Assembly: GCA_001986395.2 (NCBI GenBank) | Contig: MQVO02000004.1 | Coordinates: forward strand, 1,426,001-1,490,000 | Source of the DNA: Irpex lacteus | Taxonomy: Eukaryota > Basidiomycota > Agaricomycetes > Polyporales > Irpicaceae | Length of the DNA: 64,000 bases | Direction: 5' to 3' | Shown: in pieces, positions 55,422 to 64,000 of the stretch | Layout: each line of letters opens with the position of its first letter | Position numbering within the stretch: position 1 is the stretch's first letter | Position numbers and translations under genes: made by a program | Notes under the pieces: model-generated | The model's database searches: none | What the model saw: the letters and a program-made list of their open reading frames with translations, nothing else | What the model was told of the DNA's origin: nothing

Positions 55422-58400
55422 CTACGCTGCCTCCTCGTTCAAACGGGCGAAGCTGAGGGGTACGAATTGCTAAATGACCGGTGAGAAAGAGAGAAGCTCA
55501 TGTCAGCGCCACGGACAATGTGTTGGAGTCGTGCCCCTAAATGTAATAAGTGAGGACGTACATAGCCACCCGCTTCGTAATGTTTGCTGTTCGCCTCCAC
55601 CCAGTGCAGACGTAGTGCGTGTAAGAAGGCCGACAGACCCTGTAATAATTGAATGTTAATATCATGGCAATCTCCACGATTGCCCCAGCTTATGTAGTGC
55701 GAGAAACACGACTCACCTCCATGATACACAGGATGAAAACAGTGAGGATAAACCACATCACCCCAATCACGATCAAGGCAACGATGCCAATAATGCCAGA
55801 CATGCCAAGGACATTAGCAATGGTCATGTCCCACAGCACTTCCGATAATTGAGCATGCGCGAGAGACAACGCCCAAAGACGGAGGTAGGAAGCGGTATGC
55901 GAGATGCATCCGAGGCAGAACTCGATAGTGTGGATGATCTGATGAATCACGACCTCTCCGAAGTCGTGCTGCTCCTATCGATCAGCAAGGGACGTGCATG
56001 ATTAGTTGCTTCTGCTTCTCGAACACACCGAGGGCACGATGTCACGTACATGATCTTCATCTTCATCTGTGATTACTCTACCGTTGCCTTCTTCTTCACC
56101 CTCCAATTGGTCATCCGTAGGGGGTCCAACAGTATCGTCCCCGCGCAAACCGATGTAGCCTTGACTGTGAATCTTCTTCATCTCTTGATACTGCAAGTAA
56201 GGCTTTGCGATTAACAAAACAGGCACGCATCCCAACGCGATCAGCAGCAGGATCGTTTGCACGGTCCTTGCCCAGGGTATAGCTGTGTATCCGGATCGAT
56301 CGAACCAGGCGAAAGGAACATGGAGATCAACATGTTGAGAAGGGATGGCGGGGCAGTCGATGAAGTTTCCCAATTGACGGTCCACTTGTAGATGATGCAA
56401 AGCACGAGGTAACCGAAAATGCATTGCAGGAAGAGCATGCTTGGCACGAAATTGGTCCAAATATCGGACCGACGGTTAAAACGAATGTGGTTGGGCACTT
56501 GCAGACAGAGCGCGAATGTCATCTAGCAGCGAAATTCATCGTTAGCCTCTGAGTTCGACTTAACCCCAAAACGATGCACGTACGTGGATAACACCAAGAA
56601 CGATGGACATCTTCATCTTATACGAGTTAGTGAAGATAATCTGGTTCTCTGCCTCGCGCCAAGCAGGATCAAGACCGAAAAGATACGTGTGCCCGTTCGA
56701 CACTGCGGCGACGGTCTCATTCCCGTGAGCCTCGGGGAAGTCCCATCCGGAACGGAAGAGGTGCAGCGACTTTGAGAAATATCGTTATAGATGAGGCCCA
56801 GTGTAGACGGAGAATGCACCCATGAGCAAGATGATATAACGACCGCTGAGGTGTTGTCAACATCACAGATAACATGTGAACGGGAAGGAGAACTCACAAG
56901 AAGAAAGTGCCGAAGATTTCCCCCAAGTCAGCTTTTCCCAGCTGCCTCTCGCGCAAAATCATAAAGGTTGCGGCTAGGAAAAGAATCATCCCGTGACCAA
57001 CGTCGCCGAACATCACAGCGAACAGGAATGGGAATGTAATGACAGCGAAAAGGCCCGGGTTAACTTCCTGATAGGATGCTATACCGTAACTGTCCATGAT
57101 AGTCTGGAAGCCCTCCGTGAACTTGTTCGTACGATGGAAAGTGGGTGGCGTCTTCTTCGTAGGCAGCTCTCGTAGGATAGGAGGTACATTTGTACCAGAT
57201 TCCTCCTGTAAATCAATTGAGATATAGACCGACTTAAACGACTGGTAGTTACTGCTCACCGTCGCATGGCGTAAGGCAACCTGTATAGCCGGAATATCCC
57301 TGGTGGGACACCATCCTTCCGCAATAAGTGTCTTTCGCCGGACATCATAGTTGAGCAAGTTAAGGGTCTCATAGATTGCCTTCTCTTCTGCACTACATCT
57401 TGCCAGCTTGCGAGGCTCTCTCCGACGGTGACGAGCTCCATGCGCCTGCTATTGCCGGTATTGTACAGAACGACCTGCAAGTCCTCCAGGCGAGTAGTCA
57501 CCTCACGCAACGAATCGGCACGCTTATCCGCATTCGAATCGATTGGGTACACGGTAGCACCCATGGACTCGGCCACCTTCTGTATTTTCGCCAGAAGCGT
57601 GTCACCGTGGGCGAAAATGATGAAGACGTTCTTGCGCGTCTCAGCGCCCGTCTGGGGGTCAACGAACGGCTCCTGGATATCCGTGTGGTTCATGTAAAGA
57701 TTACCTCGCAGGACACGCCAAAGGACGCGTTCAAATGTAGGCAAACGCGCGCGATCAATGGTACCCGCAACGAACCTATCACTGTTCGTAAGTTGGTCTG
57801 GAAAGGATCACAGGTTATAATGCTCACTCCAAGTCAAATTGCGCAGCGCCAGTGAACTGAGCCTCTCTGTCATCATGTTGCAAGAGAGGTGCAGAGCTGT
57901 CGTCAAACGACGTTCGGATCTCCCTTTCCGCGCCCGCAGCCTACGACAAACGTTAGCACGCTGATTTACTTGGTTCGTGTAGAACTTACTCGATCAAAAA
58001 AGACGGCAGTCTCACGCAGAACATGGCGAGCTTCTACCAACTCCTTCATCCTGTCACTGAGCACCTGGTAGTTCTCGTTCATGCGGACAAGACGTGACTC
58101 GTGTTCGGTAAGCTTGGTGTCAAGCTCATCGATAGTCTGAGCCGCGCGAGGTCCCACAGTGACCAGAGGCACAGTGTCGTACAGGGGACGGATTGGGATA
58201 GGGTCCTTCTCTTTCTCAATCTGTGAGGCGAAGTATCGAACTCGACGGGCCATTTCGTCGATACGACGGATTTCACCAACGAAGGAACGTTGGAAAGGGT
58301 TGACGTCGGGATTTAACTATCTCATAATTCAGTAACAGTAGCCCTGATTACAAGTTAAAGAGGACGCACATCTTTGAATTGGACATCTCCCAGCTCTCCT

Positions 58401-58552
58401 AGCTCGGCAATGGTGTCATGGGCAACTTCTCTCGGGACAATGAGCTGTATCAAGCTCATCGCCTCGGAGCCTAGCCCGCAGAGTCAATATAGCAGCTAAT
58501 AATATATAGCTGATATGCACTCACGAAATAGCGTGGGGTACTCGTCCCCCAT
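55422..58552 (-). CDS. VPH1: V-type H+-ATPase subunit a (Vph1/Stv1)
   Basis: Membrane a-subunit of the Vo sector, forming the proton half-channels of vacuolar/endosomal acidification. Start [20 protein letters not shown]. The cytosolic N-half has [80 protein letters not shown] and [20 protein letters not shown]. The membrane half has [55 protein letters not shown] and the essential-Arg helix [20 protein letters not shown]. After it come [16 protein letters not shown] and [20 protein letters not shown]. The last exon adds [15 protein letters not shown]. An acidic loop (DEDEDH) lies before that essential-Arg helix. About 830 residues and roughly ten introns. Vacuolar versus Golgi isoform cannot be told from sequence alone. 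Confidence 0.96.
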
Positions 58553-60882
58553 GGTGTTGAAAGCTAATGTTCGAAGTACAAGTCCGTTGCACAGTCGATT
58601 TGGGCAGAGCCAGAGGTGACGCTGTGGTTTCGGCGCCGGCCGGATTTTGAGCGCCTATTGATCCGGTGTACCGCCGCCTCCCCGCTGACTCGGAGCCGGC
58701 TGACCGTGGCTCGCCGGAGGCTCTTATAGTAGGCAGCACCGTCACTACTGTAGTGCTGGTAGTGGCTGTGTTGAATCATTGGTAAGTAAGTGGCAGTATT
58801 TCTTTAGGGACATACTTATAGCTTTAACCTATGCACATATCACCAGGATTGTTAAATACTACCATAACCTACTAATGCCAGTGAGGTTACTTTATCATTG
58901 GCATACCTGGGCATTGGCATATCTATTCTTGGTGAGAGGTAATTTGGGAGTGCAGACACTGGCGGACTAAGAGTCGAGAAGACTCGTATGTCTGTAGTGG
59001 CGGAGTGTATCTCTGCATGCTCGACCAAAACTTAAGTATTGAAGAAAAACCTACTACGGATACTATGTGCTGATATTGGGCATCTATTTCCATATAGACG
59101 ATAGGTGAAGGGAAGTGCCAGTGACCCAAGTTGCTTGTCACGATTATACCGCAGGCTACTCCGACTGCACGAAAAGATCTGGTAGGGTTTACTGATCTAC
59201 AGCATCGCAAGATCGCCCATTGCCATCAAGGTTTTGGGTACATATCTCACCCTGAGAAGACATAACCTGTTCTGCTTCCTTGTGCCGCAACCCCCGCCTG
59301 GCCAATGTTCGCGAGAGACGTTATTGGCAAGGCATACCAATAACAGGTAAGCTACATGTAATATGCCTCATTCTTGCGTACTCATGATTCGTGTGTTCAT
59401 ATAAGAATTTTCGGCAGCGCTCCGCTAGTCATGTCACAGGTTTGTAACAGGTCCTCCGGAAGAGAGACGTATCTACTCTGGCTACACACCATCCAATCAA
59501 AACCTCAGATCCCATTCACATCGTAATAGGGTGATATATCATCCAATGGCATTGCTATGCACCCCTTAAGGAATGCGGGACCTTTGCGACGGCCGTTCTC
59601 GTGTTTCCGGACAAATCTCCCCCAGATGACGATACTGTCATACACATTGAATCGGCAGCTGTATAGGTCACATCCTCGACTCTTCTGAAGGAATCACGAC
59701 GTCTTCTGAAGGCGCTAGCACGGTCAGTCATTGCGCTTCATTACCATTCACTTACAGGCCAGCGTTATTGGAAAAGAGTTCTCGCAAATATGCACAGCAA
59801 TACACACTCTCTGTTTATGCTCAACCATTTATACCCGATGTTCCATCGGCTGCCGCTACCTCTTCCATCTTGTGCAGTGCCAGTGTGGCTCTCACCCTAG
59901 TGTCTATAGCGTTAATGTAAGTAGCCACTACTAGCAGCACTGCAGGCCTCGAAACCCTTCGTGAGACCGTTATATTGAGGCCTCCGACAGGTGAGCTCTT
60001 CAGTCTCATAGACTCGCAGTCTTCCTACCGATAGAAGGCTGACTCAACAAAAGGCATCAAAACTCAGTGAGACGGTGTACCACTCGCCTCCCGTGAAATA
60101 TTCTCTGACGACTTCGAGAGCTCCATAGTCCCAAAGAATCTTGAACAGCATACGAAGTTCTCGCTATCTCGATGCAATGGCTACGCCGCGGACAAAATTC
60201 ACCGTACGTGCATGTGTACGATGACATCCTTACAAGGTAGCATCTTCCAGGTGTCGCTTACGGGGTAACGAATTCATGTGGTACTGCAAGCACACCTGTT
60301 CACTGCAGCTCGAGCGGGAACCGACTCTATCATAATTTGTGCGATAGATATGAAGAGCCGGTCAAGTACATACAAGATCCGTATCATGTCATGAGGAGTC
60401 GTGGTCCTTCCGTAAAAGCCAATGATATATTCAGCGGCGATAGTACAATGCATGCATGAGACGTTCGAAGTTGAAGCAGTGATGAAAGGTGGCGGTGGTC
60501 GCGTTACGCAGATGGAGGATACTAATGGATACAATCGTGATAGAGGAGGAATATCTGATAACTTATGGAGGAACATGAAATACGATGCTCGGTGCCCTAT
60601 GTATAATGTTGTCGTAAGTAAGATAAGTGGGGTATCGTATAGCAAGATTAGATATAAACAGCGGGTTGTGCCATTGCAATCGCTGTTTCAGTCTTGTCGG
60701 CGTCTTGAGCTAAAGAGGCCAGTGAGAGAGTTATTAACAAGTGAGGAGAAATTGCGAGAAAGACATACAGGCCACCGAAAAGACTCTTCCGAGCGTCTTC
60801 ATCGCAAGTACCAAAGTATTAAGCTCCGTCTGAATCCCCTCTATCAGGAGCTGATCGGGCATGATCTGCGAATACTGAAGGG
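58553..60882. other. Gene-poor region of 2.3 kb
   Basis: The side next to 58552 holds the V-ATPase promoter, with a GC-rich GGCGCCGGCC block near 58632. The rest is AT-richer and has only short open frames. The longest (60422-60886, plus, 154 codons) shows no domain and ends at the 3' end of the convergent transcription factor gene, so it is not called. No tRNA or terminal repeats are recognised. Confidence 0.5.
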
Positions 60883-62873
60883 TTAGGATTTGAATGTATA
60901 CTTGGGCAGCACATCTCCAACAAGTCTATCCGAAGCATGATAGATCAGTTCATGAGTTCCTTGTGATGGAGTGTGAGAATTACTCACGCTCAAGATGGGA
61001 TTGAGGAATTCGTAATCCGTATCACTGAGTTCTCGTACAGCCTTGGTGATGCTGCGCGCAGCTGAGACACATCTCTGGTAGGACGGCTGGTAGCGTTCAA
61101 GAAAGTCGCGATGAAGATGGATGATGGCAGAGTTCATAAGTGTGTGTACTGTGAGAAGTGCAATGTCGGTGGACGAATAGTGGTCCTGGAACATGAGCGA
61201 CGATAACGGGGGGAGGCCACTGGCGGTCGACGAGAGTGACATGTCCAATCGATGGTGCTCCTGTAAAAAGGCATCATTGGTCTGGAAAGATTCTAGTAGA
61301 CATGTTAGACGCATCCACCACCAGCTATGATGAACAATTGACGCACTGGAAGAAAGGCGATAAGTCCTCTCAAAGAGGGCGACCGCCTTCGCTCTTAATA
61401 CAGGCAAAACCTTCTCAACATCGCCGCCAGTCAGAGGATCAAGACTTCCATTGTACTGAACAGAAATGAGTACAGCCATCGAGCTTCATTGTATTGTACT
61501 GTACTTACTGGGGTATCATTGATTGACGTGGGCCACGTGGTTTCAATTTTTGCTCGTGGACTATCGTCATCAGGCAGTGCAGCCGGTAGTCCACTTGCCA
61601 CGGACCATGCGCGGTCCACGAGAAACACTTGCCAGAATGTGGCTACTCGCTCGGCGTATTCTGTTGCGTCCCGTGGCACTGGCAGTTGTAGAGATGGTTT
61701 GAATGAAATGAAGGCTGGTTGAGCGGCGGCGGAAATATCTGACTGGAGCTGGTACCAATCTTCGGGTCTGATTTGATGTAGTCCCAGGCTGACTGCTAGT
61801 CGCGCGGCTGTTGACGAATGATAGTACCCTTCCAGAACACGACCCCTGCTGAAAAAATAGACGGCAATCAAGCAGGATGCCTGAACGATCTGTACCAGGC
61901 GGTCATTGTGCTGAAGCGCCGTTGAGATCCCTGACAATGCATTCTGGAGAAACTGAGGTTCTCTGGCGGCGTGCTGGGCTGAATGAGAAAAGTAGCACCC
62001 TAAGAGACACATTGCGTCGAGAAGTGCTGGGTGCGGTTGCTGCGTGGAAGGCGCTGTGAGCGATGCCCGAAACCGGCCTATGTGTATGTCGAATGCGCAT
62101 TGATGACGATGTTCTAAGAAGATGTTTAACCTGGGATGTGCATCAGAGATGTAACTGAAAGGTTAGGAGACTATACCCACAATTGGTGGGAATGAGAATA
62201 CGGATCGTCTTCTTGGTTAAACGCTGGAGAGGCTGATGTTGGTGGTGATCGCGGTGAGGAGCTAGGGAGAAATCTACTCGAGCTTGAGCCTGACGGCTCG
62301 TAGAGTGCGATAGATAACTCTGAAAAGTTGTCAGACCAACTTGAAGACCAAGAGTCCTGCTCCGCGCTATACGGTACAGTTAGGCCCACAAATGGCGAGT
62401 GTTGATCGGACTCAGGAGATGCCGACAAGGTCGGCGGTACTGACATGCCTGGCAAGGGGTCTCAAAATAGCGCCCATAGATAGCCTGAGGAGGGCGCACC
62501 TGGCGGCATGAGGAATATCCCGTCTGCCATGGAAGACGACGAAGACGGTTCTGGGGATTGTGTGTTTGGCGTGCTCGAGGATGATCCCAGTGATTGCTCA
62601 TTCTCGAGTTGATGCAGACGCTCCTCGAGCTTCGCCATTTTTGCGCGAAGCATTTCAGTGCGACTGACCTGCTTCTTGTCGTGGTACTGGCAGTCCTTCT
62701 CTCTGTTTGCCTTGACGCATTGTGAGCAGATAGGACGGGCCCCATCGCATTTCTAATGGCAGGGTAAAGATGAGGACAGAACATTCAGGTACCGACACGG
62801 AGAGACTGACCATCTTCCGCTTCCTACAGCTTAGGCATGCTTTGCCGCGCTGTAGAGGGTTGGTGACCTTCAT
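60883..62873 (-). CDS. Zn2Cys6 fungal transcription factor
   Basis: Binuclear zinc cluster activator or repressor. Start MKVTNPLQRGKACLSCRKRK. The six-cysteine cluster is CLSCRKRKMKC...CSQC...C (C-x2-C-x6-C-x6-C-x2-C-x8-C), split by an intron after RKRKM. A linker and short coiled coil follow (MLRAKMAKLEERLHQLENEQ). Then a Ser/Pro-rich region and the fungal_trans middle homology region: SYISDAHPRLNIFLEHRHQ (approximate at its first residue), LDAMCLLGCYFSHSA, FFSRGRVLEGYYHSSTAARL, AVSLGLHQIRPEDWY, ERVATFWQVFLVDRAWSVAS and GLPAALPDDDSPRAKIETTW. Helices continue to KYTFKS. Introns of 51 nt (near 62461-62511) and 47 nt (near 62148-62196) must be removed to keep frame. Target genes are not inferable; no metabolic cluster adjoins it. 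Confidence 0.87.
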
Positions 62874-64000
62874 TGACCAAGTTCGGTTGTGTTCAATAGG
62901 CTTTGGTGTGCAGGTAAGACAATGTAGTGAAGTTGTTGCTAACGGGCCGTTTGTTAATGGGGAGGTTGGGGTGATGGATGGCGCCTCTGAAGACGGAGCA
63001 GTGAGGGGATAGATGGTACAGGAATGCGGGAGAAATTATATATGATAGCGCAAGCTGGTGGAGATCGAGAGCTGAGGTACCGGATCGCGAGACATGAGTG
63101 ACCAGGGACAGCAGTGCTGGGGCCAACTTAACATCTCGAGCACAACCAAAGTTAGTTTCAATGAGTGCGCATAGGGTCTTGGCGCTTTCTTGCGGCGCTA
63201 GCTGCCGTCGCAAGCGGCTGCAAAAGAGAAATGATCACGAACAACACGACAAAGGAAGAATCTCATTTCTCAGATTACAGGCGGTGCCGGCAGCAGAAGC
63301 GCCTTCCCCGGCGGTCACTTTATGTTCCAGTCTGTCTCGTAGTTCTGCTGACAATGCTTGCCTGCTGCGACACCGGTATCCTGACCTCCGTCAATCCATC
63401 GTTGGTAGGATCGTGTTTACCTGTGTGTATGGTCGCCGATGAACAAGCGATAGCAGGAACATGTGCATGGCTTTCGGGTTGCCCGGCGCAACTGCCAGTG
63501 ATAGGTCCCCGGACCCCCGCAATCATTGCCCTCTAGCTCGTTTTCGAACACGATGGTCTCTTACGTCGAAGGTTTATCGGAAGCATCCTAGGATCGCCCA
63601 TGCCTGACTTGACCAGACTCACAACCAGACAAAACCTAATGCAAGCGCCACTCCACTCCTATTTTTACGATGCTGCGTGTGTTTGAGCTTCTGTCAAAGT
63701 CCACATCGTCACGCGGTGGCATCATCGACCGTCTATCTCAGACTATCTGCCCGCATGAACAAGACAAAAGAGTTTAGCTAGATTTGGTCGGCTCGCGAGA
63801 ATCCTCATTCTCAGAGGTCGTGATCAGGAGCTGATTTGCCGACATCAACAGGGAATTCTACTCTTCGATCAAACAGGCACGTTGGGCGGTGACATCTGTT
63901 TCGCTGGCGTAAAACTGTACATAAGCGCATCACTGCCCTTTTCGTATCGACCGCCCAACGACGACAAGAAAGCGATATGAATCAGCCCCTACTGCAATGG
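62874..64000. other. Upstream region of the transcription factor gene to window end
   Basis: Contains the Zn2Cys6 gene promoter next to 62873. Several short open frames (for example 63165-63536, plus) have no recognisable domain or splice pattern. Nothing else is supported to the window edge. Confidence 0.45.

Noticed and set aside
60422..60886. Plus-strand frame of 154 codons
   Set aside because: No domain, no codon or splice support, and it abuts the 3' end of the convergent Zn2Cys6 gene. It could be part of a 3' UTR.
1..64000. CRISPR arrays, prophage, bacterial operons
   Set aside because: Eukaryotic intron-rich sequence; no spaced direct repeats of the CRISPR kind were seen.

Overview
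This window is nuclear DNA of a filamentous basidiomycete fungus, most likely an agaricomycete. Almost every gene is broken by short introns of about 50-70 nt with GTRNGT-type donors, and the gene set is fungal: elongation factor 3, a Zn2Cys6 factor, an M35 secreted protease, Sec66 and KDZ-type cysteine clusters. Exon structures below were worked out by eye from splice signals, reading frame and family alignment. Where I give exact exons, the summed coding length divides by three.

Layout. 1-7.7 kb: 3' tail of an unknown gene, glyoxalase II, a secreted M35 metalloprotease, a vacuolar-type MFS transporter. 7.7-9.8 kb: gene-poor, with a small palindrome cluster. 9.8-18.2 kb: SEC66 and citrate synthase (divergent), a proline-rich protein of unknown function, and a PP2A B56 subunit. 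18.5-22.4 kb: an RNA-dependent RNA polymerase. 22.6-27.9 kb: an apparently complete 5.3-kb DNA transposon with 44-bp inverted repeats, a KDZ-family transposase gene and a convergent cysteine-rich companion gene. 28.1-44 kb: two unknown proteins, an Alba-domain RNase P/MRP subunit, eRF1, an F-box-like protein, an unknown conserved protein, NTF2, a Vps1-type dynamin and EMC4. 44.6-48.6 kb: a full-length, intron-dense Argonaute. 48.9-58.6 kb: tRNA-Gly(GCC), an M50B-like membrane protease, EF-3 and V-ATPase subunit a. 58.6-64 kb: gene-poor apart from a Zn2Cys6 transcription factor.

How it fits together. Most genes are housekeeping (translation, secretion, vacuole and endosome traffic, mitochondrial carbon metabolism). 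The notable theme is RNA silencing: an RdRP and an Argonaute with a complete catalytic tetrad lie about 22 kb apart. The intact DNA transposon sits roughly 230 bp upstream of the RdRP start codon, so it may lie in the RdRP promoter. Tiny exons recur: 3 and 8 nt in the Argonaute, and 6 nt in glyoxalase II. The 8-nt exon carries the last catalytic residue of the PIWI domain.

No CRISPR arrays, operons or riboswitches are seen. Promoter claims are limited to position, because no core elements could be assigned with confidence.
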